31,073 nucleotides of DNA from Pseudomonadota bacterium (lineage in GTDB: Bacteria; Pseudomonadota; Alphaproteobacteria; Rhizobiales; Hyphomicrobiaceae): positions 1 to 31,073 of the forward strand of contig JAEXXM010000057.1 in assembly GCA_023405815.1 (NCBI GenBank), given 5' to 3'. Every line of letters starts with the position of its first letter. Within the stretch, counting starts at the first letter, position 1. A program made the translations under genes and the position numbers. The notes beneath the pieces are model-generated. The model worked only from the letters and a program-made list of their open reading frames with translations, was not told the origin of the DNA and made no database searches. Below, in pieces: positions 1-8,477 of this stretch.

Positions 1-1083
1 CTGACGCGCTCAAAGACGCGTTCGGCGCCGGTCGACTGGTGCGCCCTCGGGTTGCGCGAGGGCAAGGCGCGGGCGCTGGTGGTCAATTCCGGCAACGCCA
101 ACGCATTCACCGGTAAGAAGGGGCTCGAAGCGGTGGTGATCACTGCCGATGCGGCGGCGGCGGCCGTCGGCTGCGCACCCGGGGAGGTGTTCATCGCCTC
201 GACCGGCGTGATCGGGGAGCCGCTCGAAGCCACCAAGTTCGCGCACCTTCTCGACAGGCTCGCCGGCGAAGCGAAGGCCGGCATGTGGCATGCCGCGGCG
301 CGCGCGATAATGACCACGGACACATTCCCGAAGCTCGCGACGCGAACAGCTAAGATCGACGGGCACGAGGTCGTGATCAACGGCTTCTGCAAGGGCGCGG
401 GCATGATCCAGCCGGACATGGCGACGATGCTCTGCTTCGTCTTCACCGATGCGCCGATCGATGCCGCGGCGCTGCAGCCGCTCGTCGCCGAGAGCGCCGA
501 CCGAACGTTCAACTGCGTCACCATCGACGGAGACACCTCGACCAGCGATACGCTCCTCGTGTTCGCGACCGGCGAAGCGGAAAAGCGCGGCTGCCCGCGC
601 ATCACCGAGGCGACCGATCCGCGCATCGGCGACTTCGCCGCAGGACTGCACAGCCTCTTGCGCGAGCTCGCCATTCTCGTCGCCAAGGACGGCGAGGGGA
701 TCACAAAGTTCGTCACCGTCGAGGTCGAAGGGGCCGAGGACGATCGCGCGGCGAAGCGGATCGGGCTGGCAATCGGCAACTCGCCGCTGGTGAAGACAGC
801 GATCGCCGGAGAGGACGCCAACTGGGGACGGGTGGTGATGGCTGTCGGCAAATCGGGCGAAGCCGCCGATCGCGACAAGCTGTCGATCCGCTTCGGCGAC
901 ATCCTCGTCGCGCACGAGGGGGAACGCGCGCCGAGCTACAAGGAGGAGGAAGTCGCGCTCTATATGAAGCGACCGGAGATCACACTGCGGGTCGACCTCG
1001 GCATCGGCCCGGGACGGGCGACGATCTGGACGTGCGACCTGACGCACGGATACATCGACATCAACGCCGACTACCGCAGCTAG
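1..1083 (+). CDS. argJ: Bifunctional glutamate N-acetyltransferase / amino-acid acetyltransferase, 5' end missing
   Basis: ArgJ moves the acetyl group from N-acetylornithine to glutamate, and in bifunctional forms also uses acetyl-CoA, in cytosolic arginine synthesis. The reading frame is open from the first base, so about 360 codons of a protein usually about 400 long are present and the true start lies to the left. The self-cleavage motif is visible as GAGMIQPDMATML. The Thr encoded at 424-426 becomes the N-terminal nucleophile of the beta chain after cleavage between Ala and Thr. The segment LVVNSGNANAFTG near the left edge and the ending YININADYRS-like tail (YIDINADYRS) also match the family. 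The thiopurine methyltransferase gene begins 10 bases after the stop and is probably co-transcribed. The family call is secure; whether it is bifunctional cannot be judged from this fragment. Confidence 0.96.
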   Translation: MTRSKTRSAPVDWCALGLREGKARALVVNSGNANAFTGKKGLEAVVITADAAAAAVGCAPGEVFIASTGVIGEPLEATKFAHLLDRLAGEAKAGMWHAAARAIMTTDTFPKLATRTAKIDGHEVVINGFCKGAGMIQPDMATMLCFVFTDAPIDAAALQPLVAESADRTFNCVTIDGDTSTSDTLLVFATGEAEKRGCPRITEATDPRIGDFAAGLHSLLRELAILVAKDGEGITKFVTVEVEGAEDDRAAKRIGLAIGNSPLVKTAIAGEDANWGRVVMAVGKSGEAADRDKLSIRFGDILVAHEGERAPSYKEEEVALYMKRPEITLRVDLGIGPGRATIWTCDLTHGYIDINADYRS

Positions 1084-1093
1084 CTGAGCCCCC

Positions 1094-1747
1094 ATGGAAC
1101 ATAATTTTTGGATCGAGCGCTGGAACAAGCAGGATATCGGATTCCACCAGGCGGACTTCGATCCGGCGTTGGGCAAGTACTGGTCGCAGCTCGATGTGCC
1201 CGCGGGAGCGCGCGTGCTCGTGCCGCTGTGCGGCAAGAGCCTCGACATGGTCTGGCTGGCGCAGCAAGGGTATAGCGTGATCGGGGCGGAGTTGAGCGAG
1301 CGCGCGGTCGATGACTTCTTCTCCGAGCGCGGGCTTGCGCCTGATACGCGGTGCGAGGCGGACTTCATCGTCAAATCGTCTGGGCCATACGAAATCTGGT
1401 GCGGCGATTTCTTTGCGCTTCCGCAGTCGGCCGTTGCCGGTGTCAGTGGCGTCTATGATCGCGCCGCATTGGTTGCACTGCCGGCCGATTTGCAGCGGCG
1501 CTACGCGGCGAAGATGAAGTCGCTTCTTCCCGATGCGCAGATCCTGCTCGTCTCGCTCGACTACGATCAGCGCGAGATGTCAGGGCCGCCGTTCGCGACG
1601 CCGCGCACGACCATCGAAGACCTTTTCTCGGATCACTACGATTGCACCGAGCTCGTCGTGAAGGACGTGCTCGCGGGGTATCCGCACTTTCAGCAGCGCG
1701 GCGTGACGGCGCTCACAGGGGCTGCGTATGTGCTGAGGCCGCGCTGA
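1094..1747 (+). CDS. tpm: Thiopurine S-methyltransferase family protein
   Basis: A 217-residue SAM-dependent methyltransferase of the TPMT family. Bacterial members methylate sulfur, selenium or tellurium compounds, but the natural substrate here is unknown. The N-terminus MEHNFWIERWNKQDIGFHQ is diagnostic of the family. It is followed by the SAM-binding segment ARVLVPLCGKSLDMVWLA (about residues 37-54) and GVYDRAALVALP (about 115-126). Length is normal for bacterial Tpm. The ATG lies 10 bases after the argJ stop, with only a weak ribosome site, which fits translation coupled to argJ. No function in arginine synthesis is known for this family, so the pairing may only reflect shared transcription. 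Confidence 0.9.
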   Translation: MEHNFWIERWNKQDIGFHQADFDPALGKYWSQLDVPAGARVLVPLCGKSLDMVWLAQQGYSVIGAELSERAVDDFFSERGLAPDTRCEADFIVKSSGPYEIWCGDFFALPQSAVAGVSGVYDRAALVALPADLQRRYAAKMKSLLPDAQILLVSLDYDQREMSGPPFATPRTTIEDLFSDHYDCTELVVKDVLAGYPHFQQRGVTALTGAAYVLRPR

Positions 1748-1819
1748 CAATGAGTGGAAACAATTCACCCGCCCGGGCCGCTGACACGCGGCGCGAGCGG
1801 GGAAATGTCGAAGCGAAAA

Positions 1820-2008
1820 CTAACGATGGTGGCGGTGGAAATGGCGGCAGACCTTGACCCACTTCGTCCGCTTCTTGCCGAACTTCCAGACGGTCTTCTT
1901 GACCATGTGGCAGCGGTAGCCGTCACGCGGGGCCGCATCGGCGGGGGTGGGGACCGCAGCCATGGCGAGCGGTGCGGCGAGCAAAGCCATCATTGCAAAG
2001 TACTTCAT
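1820..2008 (-). CDS. Small secreted basic protein of unknown function
   Basis: I do not recognise this family. The 62-residue product starts MKYFAMMALLAAPLAMAA, a clear Sec signal peptide. The likely signal peptidase site follows the Ala-rich stretch ending PADAA. The mature part is about 35 residues, very rich in Lys, Arg and His, with exactly two cysteines and the ending CRHFHRHHR. Three ATG codons lie in a row (2014, 2011 and 2008). The ribosome site GAGGAG at 2015-2020 touches the first of them but is 6 bases from the third, so I choose 2008. The gene sits alone between two plus-strand genes. The His-rich tail might bind metal, or the peptide may act on membranes; both are guesses. The signal peptide and ribosome site together make it likely to be real. 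Confidence 0.7.
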   Translation of the reverse strand: MKYFAMMALLAAPLAMAAVPTPADAAPRDGYRCHMVKKTVWKFGKKRTKWVKVCRHFHRHHR

Positions 2009-2313
2009 CATCATCTCCTCAACTGTCCAACTGCTGCTTCAGGTGCCGTTGCGTCCGTCACTCTGCGCGAGCATCGAGAACAACGCGGAGCGCACGAGGC
2101 GTCCGTCGCCTGCCTCGAAGATTCCCAAAGACTGAATGGATGTTCAGCGGAGGGGATTGCGAACTCGATGGCCTGCAAGGAGTGCGTTGGAACCGTCACA
2201 CCACTCCGGAGCAAAGGTGGTATTTACGCCATATCGGTTGGCAGGCTGACATTTCTCTCGTAGGTGGCATACTCCGTGCGAGGGAATCGCATTGGATCGG
2301 AGATACAAGCGCC

Positions 2314-3387
2314 TTGAAGACGAGCGCGGGCATCGCGGCATTGGCGGCCATAGCGGCATGGGCAACCTGCGCCCAGCCCGCCGTGGCCGGCTCAGCCGTG
2401 GTCTTCGAGCTCGGTGAAGGCCATGTCCTCTATGCCGAAGACCTCGATGCGCCGTGGTATCCGGCCTCGCTGACCAAGATGATGACGGCCTATCTGGCCC
2501 TCACTGCCATCCGCGAGAATCGGGCGACGAAAGATACCAAGATCTTCATGTCGCCGGCGGCCTTCAAGCAACCGCCGACGCGACTGGGCCTCAAGGTCGG
2601 CAAGGACATCACGCTCGAGGAGGCGCTGCGGGCGCTGATCATGCGCTCAGCGAATGACGTCGCGGTCGCGATCGCGGAGACGCTGGGCGGCGACGAAGCC
2701 TCGTTCGTCAAGCAGATGAACCAGATGGCGGCGCGCCTCGGCATGACGCATACGCACTTCATCAACCCGCACGGGCTGCCGGCCGAGCAGCAGGTGACCA
2801 CCGCACGCGACATGGGCATCCTCTCGCAGGCGCTGCTGCGCGACTTCCCCGAAGAAACACCACTCTACGCCCTGACACAGACGAACATCGGCAAGATCAC
2901 CATCGGCACGCACAATGCGCTGCTGACGGCCTTCCCCGGGGGGGACGGCATCAAGACAGGGTACACGTGCGCCTCGGGGTACAACCTTGCCGCCAGCGCC
3001 ACGCGCAACGGACGCAAGCTGATCGCCATCATTCTCGGTGAAGGCAGCAGCAACGCGCGAACGGCGCGGGCGGCGGCGCTGCTCGAGAACGGTTTCCGCA
3101 CCTACGATTGGAAGACCGCCTTCCCGATCGCCCGGCTGCAGAACTACCCGAGCGAGGTGATCGGTGCCGGCTTCGAGCCGGACGCGGGGATGCTGGACCG
3201 CTTCCGGGCCTGTGCCGCCCCCCCGCCGCCGCCCCCGCAGGAGACGGCGAGCGCCGCCGGAAACGCAAAGGCGCAAGGCAAGCCCGACGTCAAATCGGAC
3301 GTGAAGAAGGTTTCGGCCAAACCGGCCGGCAGCACGACCAAAAAGACGCACGCCAAAAAGAAGAAGAAGCGGCAGCCGCTCGACTGA
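2314..3387 (+). CDS. D-alanyl-D-alanine carboxypeptidase (PBP5/DacC family)
   Basis: A serine peptidase (S11 family) that trims the terminal D-Ala from peptidoglycan pentapeptides in the periplasm. All three active-site motifs are present: SLTK (Ser52, Lys55), SAN (112-114) and KTG (214-216). I chose the TTG start at 2314 because it gives a clean signal peptide, MKTSAGIAALAAIAAWA, ending PAVA before GSAVVF, with a GGAG about 11 bases upstream. The frame is open further upstream (ATG at 2140), but that part has no signal-like or family sequence. The product is 357 residues. The C-terminus is unusual: a run of prolines, then a Lys-rich tail ending KKKKKRQPLD, rather than the usual amphipathic membrane anchor. 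The basic tail might bind anionic lipids or wall polymers (inference). Confidence 0.9.
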   Translation: MKTSAGIAALAAIAAWATCAQPAVAGSAVVFELGEGHVLYAEDLDAPWYPASLTKMMTAYLALTAIRENRATKDTKIFMSPAAFKQPPTRLGLKVGKDITLEEALRALIMRSANDVAVAIAETLGGDEASFVKQMNQMAARLGMTHTHFINPHGLPAEQQVTTARDMGILSQALLRDFPEETPLYALTQTNIGKITIGTHNALLTAFPGGDGIKTGYTCASGYNLAASATRNGRKLIAIILGEGSSNARTARAAALLENGFRTYDWKTAFPIARLQNYPSEVIGAGFEPDAGMLDRFRACAAPPPPPPQETASAAGNAKAQGKPDVKSDVKKVSAKPAGSTTKKTHAKKKKKRQPLD

Positions 3388-3395
3388 CGTACCGC

Positions 3396-3893
3396 CTAGG
3401 CGGCGCCCCGCTCCTCGGCGAGTTGGCGTCTCTGCCGCTCGTCCTGGTCGCGCACCAGCCAGAACACCGCTCCGAGCGCGAGGATCACGGCGGCGAGCCC
3501 GAAGAGATAGAGCGCGTCCGTCTTTCCGGGCTCAAGGATGATCAGCTTGCGCAAGGCGGCGAGCATGGCGATGAGCACGACCGTACGAACCTGCACGATG
3601 CTGTCCGCCCGCTGTCCGGCGACCAGCAGCGACTTCTTGAATTCGAGGGCGATTATGACGACGAAGAACGCGCCAAACAGCGCCTGGAACGCCGAATAGT
3701 CGGTGAGGTCGAGCCCCGTAGCCACCACCACCTCGGCGACGACCTTCATCGTCAGGTTCCACAGCGCCAAGAGGATCACCAGCGCCATCAGCGCGGTGAG
3801 GACGAAGATAATCATCTCCTCGAACCGCTGGTAGAAGCTGAGCGGCTCCCACCGGCGTCGCGTCGCGGAAATCTCGTCTTTGAGCTTGATCAC
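3396..3893 (-). CDS. PsiE-like (phosphate-starvation-inducible E) membrane protein
   Basis: A 165-residue inner-membrane protein resembling the PsiE family, whose biochemical role is unknown. Four hydrophobic segments can be seen, at about residues 28-48, 67-87, 100-115 and 125-145. The conserved-looking stretch IALEFKKSLLV lies in the middle, and a charged C-terminal tail (DQDERQRRQLAEER) faces the cytosol by the positive-inside pattern. The start is GTG at 3893, with AAGG six bases upstream; no ATG in this frame suits. It converges with the carboxypeptidase gene, leaving 8 bases between the stops. No Pho box could be confirmed upstream, so regulation by phosphate should not be assumed. Confidence 0.75.
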   Translation of the reverse strand: MIKLKDEISATRRRWEPLSFYQRFEEMIIFVLTALMALVILLALWNLTMKVVAEVVVATGLDLTDYSAFQALFGAFFVVIIALEFKKSLLVAGQRADSIVQVRTVVLIAMLAALRKLIILEPGKTDALYLFGLAAVILALGAVFWLVRDQDERQRRQLAEERGAA

Positions 3894-3963
3894 GCATGCC
3901 TTCTTTCTACGCGCGCAGCAGAAGGCCGCGCACGCTCTAATGGGTTATTTCCGGCCGAGTCAT

Positions 3964-4905
3964 TTAGGACACCTTCGCCTCGATTGCATCCCAGATGAGG
4001 GCGGCAATGTCGTTGCCCCCGAACTCCTTCACCTGACGAATTCCCGTGGGCGATGTGACGTTGATCTCAGTCAGATAGGGGCCGATCACGTCGATGCCGG
4101 TGAAGAGCAGCCCGCGCTTTTTGAGCTCGGGCCCGAGGCGGGTGCAGATCTCCTCGTCACGCTTCGTCAGCTTAGTCGGGCGCGCGGTGCCACCGACGTG
4201 CAGGTTGGAGCGCGTCTCGCCGGCCTGCGGAACGCGGTTGATGGCGCCGGCCACCTCACCGTCAATGAGGATGATGCGCTTGTCGCCGTCCCGCACCTCG
4301 GGGCGGTACTGCTGCACCATGAACGGCTCGCGGAACACGGTCTGGAACAGCTCTACGAGCGAGCCGGTGTTGCTGTCGTCCTTGCTGATGCGGAAGATGG
4401 CGGCGCCGCCATTGCCGTAGAGCGGCTTCAGGATGACGTCGCCCATCTCCTTGCGAAACGCCTGCACGTCGTCGAGCGAGCGCGTGACGATGGTCGGCGG
4501 CATCAGATCGAGGAAGTCGAGGACGAAGATCTTTTCGGGGGCATTACGAACGTGCGCGGGATCGTTCACGACGAGCGTCTCTGGATGGGTGCGTTCCAGA
4601 AGATGGGTCGTGGTGATGTACGCCATGTCGAAAGGCGGGTCCTGACGCAGCAGGACGACGTCGCGATCGGATAGGTTCTCAACGCGCTGATCGGAGAGCT
4701 GATAGTGCGCGCCGATCCTGTCCTCGACCTTCAGCGTCGCGCCGCGGGCCAAGAGCCTATTGCTGTGCAAGGCAAGGTTCGGCGGCGTGTAGTAGAAGAG
4801 GTCGTGCCCGCGCCTCTGCGCCTCGAGCAGGATGGCGAAGGTGGAATCGCCGCGGATGTCGATCCGCTCGATCGGGTCCATCTGGCAGGCGACGCGTAGG
4901 GGCAT
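3964..4905 (-). CDS. gshB: Glutathione synthetase
   Basis: An ATP-grasp ligase that joins gamma-glutamylcysteine and glycine in the last step of glutathione synthesis. The 313-residue product starts MPLRVACQMDPIERIDI, with the family's N-terminal motif (MDPI...DST). It contains LLRQDPPFDMAYI, the ATP-grasp loop DVILKPLYGNGGAAIF, and the metal/nucleotide site region LTEINVTSPTGIRQ near the C-terminus. The frame runs 23 codons further upstream, but that part is not conserved in character, so I use the ATG at 4905. Its ribosome site is weak. It lies 85 bases downstream of yraN in the same direction, likely in one operon with rsmI and yraN. Confidence 0.96.
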   Translation of the reverse strand: MPLRVACQMDPIERIDIRGDSTFAILLEAQRRGHDLFYYTPPNLALHSNRLLARGATLKVEDRIGAHYQLSDQRVENLSDRDVVLLRQDPPFDMAYITTTHLLERTHPETLVVNDPAHVRNAPEKIFVLDFLDLMPPTIVTRSLDDVQAFRKEMGDVILKPLYGNGGAAIFRISKDDSNTGSLVELFQTVFREPFMVQQYRPEVRDGDKRIILIDGEVAGAINRVPQAGETRSNLHVGGTARPTKLTKRDEEICTRLGPELKKRGLLFTGIDVIGPYLTEINVTSPTGIRQVKEFGGNDIAALIWDAIEAKVS

Positions 4906-4990
4906 GCGAGGCTCGCTTGAAAGAGGCTGGGGCGCAGTTGGTAACCCGACAGGCGCTGGCGCGCAAAGCGCCAATGGTCGGACCGGCGCG

Positions 4991-5374
4991 CTAAAACCCG
5001 TTCTCGATGTGGCGGGGCCAGCGGCGCGGGAGGAGCAGCATCAGGTCGAAGCCCTGCTCGTAGGCGTGGTAGCGCGGACGATAGGCCAGCCAGTAGTCGG
5101 CGGCATTGCGGATGCGCGCCGCCTGGCGATCGCCGACGGCGGCTTCCAGGGCGTCGCGCGTCGGGCGCCGCTTCACCTCGACGAAGGCGAGGCGCTTGCC
5201 GCGCACGGCGATGATGTCGATCTCGCCGGCGCGCGTCTTCACGTTGCGGCCAAGAATGCGGTAGCCCTTGGCGACAAGAGCGGCAGCCGCCAGCAGCTCG
5301 GCGAAGCGTCCGCGGCGCAGCCGAGCCCGCCGCACCCCGGCGTCGACCGGCCGGCGCGGCCGCTTCCCCATCAT
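4991..5374 (-). CDS. yraN: YraN family (UPF0102) putative endonuclease-fold protein
   Basis: A 127-residue member of UPF0102, which has a restriction-endonuclease-like fold; its cellular role is not settled. The fold's catalytic-type motif is intact: GEIDIIA, then FVEVKRR (about residues 50-71). The N-terminus is strongly basic. The ATG overlaps the rsmI stop by four bases (ATGA, 5371-5374), so the two are translationally coupled. The grouping of rsmI, yraN and an LpoA-like gene also occurs in gammaproteobacteria such as E. coli (yraL, yraN, yraM), which supports the call. A second ATG follows directly and could equally serve as start. Confidence 0.92.
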   Translation of the reverse strand: MMGKRPRRPVDAGVRRARLRRGRFAELLAAAALVAKGYRILGRNVKTRAGEIDIIAVRGKRLAFVEVKRRPTRDALEAAVGDRQAARIRNAADYWLAYRPRYHAYEQGFDLMLLLPRRWPRHIENGF

Positions 5375-6303
5375 TGGCCGTCCTTGCGGAGTTTGACGCC
5401 AAGGTCGTAGACGCGGCTTTTGGGGACGCCCAGGACATCGGCGACGGCCTTGGCGGCGTCGCGCAGGCTCATGGTGCCGAGCGCGTCCGTCAGCTTGGCG
5501 GCGACTGTGTCGTCGCTGATCTCTCCCTCCTCGGGCGGCCCGACGAGAATGACGGCCTCGCCCTTGACGGTCTGGCCTTCGAGCGCCGCCGCAAGCTCAT
5601 CGAGGGACCCGCGGCGAACCTCCTCGTGCAGCTTGGTCAGCTCACGGGCCAGCGCGGCAGGGCGTGGACCGAGGACGGCGGCGAGATCAGCCAGGGCTTC
5701 GGCAATGCGCGAAGGCGCCTCGAAGAACACGAGCGTCGCCGGCACCGCGGCCAGCTCGGCGATGCGGGTGCGGCGGGCCGCGGACCTCGGCGGCAGGAAG
5801 CCGGCGAACAGGAACGCGTCAGTCGGGAGGCCGGCAACCGCCAGCGCCGTCAAAGTTGCAGAGGCTCCCGGCAGTGCCTCGACGCGGTGGCTCGCGTCGA
5901 GCGCCTCGCGCACCAGCTTCCAGCCGGGGTCGGACACGAGCGGGGTGCCGGCGTCGGAGATGAGAGCGACGCGCCGGCCGGCTGCCAGCTCGGCAAGCAC
6001 GCGGGGGCGCTCCCTGGCGGCGTTATGCTCATGATAGGGCCTTGTCGGCGCGTCGATGGCGTAATGCGCCAGAAGGGTGCGGCTGTGGCGCGTGTCCTCG
6101 CAGAGAATGGCGTCGGCGCGGGCGAGAACCGCGAGGGCACGTAGCGTGATGTCCCCGAGATTGCCGATCGGGGTGGCGACGACGTAAAGGCCGGGTGCCA
6201 GCTCGGCGGCGAGATGGCGCCGCATCTCACTGGATATCCTGTTGATGATCGGGCCTCCCCGAGTGTCGGGCGGGGCGTCGTCGGGGGCCTCTCCTGGGGG
6301 CAT
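5371..6303 (-). CDS. rsmI: 16S rRNA (cytidine1402-2'-O)-methyltransferase
   Basis: RsmI adds the 2'-O-methyl group to C1402 in the decoding centre of 16S rRNA. The tetrapyrrole-methylase-type fold is clear from PGLYVVATPIGNLGDITLRAL, CEDTRHSRTLL, ALISDAGTPLVSDPGW and FFEAPSRI. The C-terminal HTH-like part (about the last 50 residues) ends VPKSRVYDLGVKL. Starting at the ATG at 6303 gives 310 residues; a second in-frame ATG (MRRHLAAELAPG) is possible. The open frame continues to 6537, but that extension runs through the divergent promoter region and is not family-like. It is divergent from the LpoA-like gene, with 179 bases between the starts. Confidence 0.94.
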   Translation of the reverse strand: MPPGEAPDDAPPDTRGGPIINRISSEMRRHLAAELAPGLYVVATPIGNLGDITLRALAVLARADAILCEDTRHSRTLLAHYAIDAPTRPYHEHNAARERPRVLAELAAGRRVALISDAGTPLVSDPGWKLVREALDASHRVEALPGASATLTALAVAGLPTDAFLFAGFLPPRSAARRTRIAELAAVPATLVFFEAPSRIAEALADLAAVLGPRPAALARELTKLHEEVRRGSLDELAAALEGQTVKGEAVILVGPPEEGEISDDTVAAKLTDALGTMSLRDAAKAVADVLGVPKSRVYDLGVKLRKDGQ

Positions 6304-6482
6304 GACAGGGTGACTTTCGCAGTTGCGAGGTTGAATGTTCACGATAGTGGCTGAGAGGCACTTTTCGACCGCGAATCGAACGTCTAACCAGAGGGATAGA
6401 CGACTCGTTACCGGGCTCCGGCGATCGGTGCCATTGTGACGGACGCGGAACGGCCGGGCAACGCCAGGGGGAACCCGGATTG

Positions 6483-7754
6483 ATGAAACTGGGCTTGCAG
6501 CGAGCCAGTGGCGGGGGGCGCGGAGGCGCCGCTGCACTTATATTGTGCGGCCTGTTGATGGCCGGCTGCTCGACGAGCGGCATGGGACCAGCCGAGGCGC
6601 CGAGCGCATCGCTGGCGCCACCGCCGGGCCAGAGCCAGGGCCAGATCCGCGCCCCGGTGAAGATCGCGCTCCTGCTGCCGATGGGCGGCATGGGAGAATC
6701 CGCGGCGGTCGCCAAGAGCCTCAAGCAGGGCGCCGAGATGGCGCTTTTCGAGGTCAACGATCCGAACGTCGAGCTGATCACCAAGGATGACGGTGGCACG
6801 CCGGCCCGCGCCCGGGCGGCAGCGGACGAAGCGATCAAGGAAGGAGCCGAGATCATCATCGGCCCGCTGATGTCGCAGTCGGTGAGCGGGGTCGCGCCGG
6901 TCGCGCGCGAGGCCAAGGTGCCGGTGCTATCGTTCTCGAACAACACGCAGGTGGCCGGCGACGGGATCTACCTGATCAACTTCCTCGCCGAGCAGGAGGT
7001 CGACCGGATCGTCTCGTTTGCCGCGGCGCAGGGCAAACGCCGGTTCGCGGCCCTGATCCCGGACGATGCGTTCGGCAATGTCGTCGAGACAGCTTTCCGA
7101 AACGCCGTGCAGCATAACGGCGGCACGGTCGCCGTGGTTGAGCGCTATCCGCTGTCGCCCAATGGCATGCTGGCGCCGGCCAAGCGCGTGGTCGAAGCGA
7201 TCAAGGCGGCGGACGACCAATTGGCGCCGGTAGACGCGCTATTCCTGCCGGGCGGGCAGGAGTCGCTGCCGCAGATCGGGCCGGTGATCGCCTATTCCGG
7301 CCTCGACACGAAGAAGGTGAAGCTGCTCGGCACCAGCGCCTGGGACTTCCCGACCATCGGGCGGGAGACGGCGTTCGTCGGCGGCTGGTATCCGAGCCCC
7401 GACCCGATGGCCTGGCGCGCATTCTCGGAGCGGTTCGCGAAGACGTTCGGCACGGCTCCGCCGCGCATCGCCTCGATCTCCTATGACGCGGTGAGCTTCG
7501 CCATCGGCCTTGCCAGCAACGCGCCGGGCGCGCGCTACACGCAGGCGAACCTGACCCGGGCCGGCGGCTTCTCGGGTGTCGACGGGATCGTGCGCTTCAA
7601 TTCAGACGGGCGCAGCGAGCGCGGACTTGCCGTCGTCGAGGTGCAGAGGATCGGATCGGCCGTAGTCGATCCGGCGCCGGCGAGCTTCGAGGCGACGACC
7701 AGGCTTTCGTCGGCAGCGCCGACGCAGACGGGATCGATCCCGGCGCCGAACTAG
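6483..7754 (+). CDS. Outer-membrane lipoprotein, LpoA/periplasmic-binding-protein type I fold (penicillin-binding protein activator)
   Basis: A 423-residue lipoprotein. The signal peptide ends with the lipobox LMAGC (Cys about residue 29), followed by Ser-Thr, which suggests the outer membrane. After a Pro/Ser linker comes a type I periplasmic-binding fold beginning VKIALLLPMGG, then IIIGPLMSQSVSGVAP and ALIPDDAFGN. This resembles the C-terminal half of E. coli LpoA (YraM), which activates penicillin-binding protein 1A. The N-terminal TPR half of E. coli LpoA is absent, so whether it activates a synthase here is inference. Adjacency to rsmI and yraN supports the relationship. The purine-rich ribosome site at 6466-6473 suits the ATG at 6483; ATG at 6480 is the alternative. 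Confidence 0.83.
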   Translation: MKLGLQRASGGGRGGAAALILCGLLMAGCSTSGMGPAEAPSASLAPPPGQSQGQIRAPVKIALLLPMGGMGESAAVAKSLKQGAEMALFEVNDPNVELITKDDGGTPARARAAADEAIKEGAEIIIGPLMSQSVSGVAPVAREAKVPVLSFSNNTQVAGDGIYLINFLAEQEVDRIVSFAAAQGKRRFAALIPDDAFGNVVETAFRNAVQHNGGTVAVVERYPLSPNGMLAPAKRVVEAIKAADDQLAPVDALFLPGGQESLPQIGPVIAYSGLDTKKVKLLGTSAWDFPTIGRETAFVGGWYPSPDPMAWRAFSERFAKTFGTAPPRIASISYDAVSFAIGLASNAPGARYTQANLTRAGGFSGVDGIVRFNSDGRSERGLAVVEVQRIGSAVVDPAPASFEATTRLSSAAPTQTGSIPAPN

Positions 7755-8293
7755 GCAGCGAGCGCGTCGCGGGAGCGCTGCGGAGCCGGCTTGCGGTCCG
7801 CCTCGGCGAGAACCGCGCGCAGGCCGGAGACGTCGGCCGGCAGTCCCATGACAGGGCGCAGATCGTGCAGAAGCTGGGTCAGCGCGTAGTCGGCTGAATC
7901 GAGCTGGCGGGCGGCGGCGGCGTTGAGGCTCTTGATGCGCTGGAAGCTCGCCAATGCCGCCGTGATGATGCCGGTGGCGCGGCGCCAATGGTCCTCGGCG
8001 GAGATGCGCATGGGCTCGGCGACCCGAACCACCTCGCGCGTGGCGCGCCCGGAAATCTCGTGCAATGCCACAGCGGTCGAGACGCTCGATAGGCCGAGGA
8101 GGGCGATGTTTTTGTAGGCGGCGAGGCGTCGGAGCATGGGGTGCAGCGTCGATATCTGGAGCCGAGTTGCATGAGCCCCGATCTTTCGGTCGAGGTCCTC
8201 AACAGCACGCGAAACGGACGCAAGCACGCGAAGAAGCACAACGATCTGCTTATTCGCCTTTTTTGACAACAGCTTCTGCAAGTTTGCTTTCAT
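7751..8293 (-). CDS. Hypothetical helical protein
   Basis: I do not recognise this 180-residue protein. It looks almost wholly alpha-helical and soluble, with a basic N-terminus (MKANLQKLLSKKANKQ), a His/Arg-containing middle and an Ala-rich acidic/basic C-terminus. No signal peptide, cysteine motif or nucleotide site is visible. I chose ATG 8293 over GTG 8326 because the 11 extra residues have no ribosome site upstream; the site before 8293 (AAAGAGC) is also weak. It converges with the LpoA-like gene, and both stops share the palindrome CTAG at 7751-7754, so the genes overlap by four bases. Base composition matches its neighbours, so there is no sign of recent transfer. Confidence 0.7.
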   Translation of the reverse strand: MKANLQKLLSKKANKQIVVLLRVLASVSRAVEDLDRKIGAHATRLQISTLHPMLRRLAAYKNIALLGLSSVSTAVALHEISGRATREVVRVAEPMRISAEDHWRRATGIITAALASFQRIKSLNAAAARQLDSADYALTQLLHDLRPVMGLPADVSGLRAVLAEADRKPAPQRSRDALAA

Positions 8294-8352
8294 GGCGTTG
8301 CTCTTTGGAAACGGAGCCGATTGCACCTAAAGCGTTATCTTTTCAGACAAGC

Positions 8353-8369
8353 GTTAGCGAAGCGCTAAC
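8353..8369 (-). terminator. Hairpin downstream of gluQ
   Basis: A perfect 7-bp inverted repeat, GTTAGCG (8353-8359) and CGCTAAC (8363-8369), with a 3-base loop. It lies between the gluQ stop and the start of the next minus-strand gene. It has no clear T-run after it, so it may be a weak terminator, an RNA-stability hairpin or an operator for the downstream gene. Confidence 0.35.
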
Positions 8370-8477
8370 CACGCTTCAGTCCGGCTTCTGTGCCAATGGC
8401 TTGGCGGAAATAGCTGCGATCTGAAGTGCGCTGACGGCGGGAATGCGCCATCAGAGGTCGGCTTTTCTGCCGACTAC

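Noticed and set aside
1754..2263. 169-codon plus-strand frame between tpm and the carboxypeptidase
   Set aside because: It runs antisense across the small secreted-protein gene, which has better signals, and its translation is low-complexity with no recognisable features.
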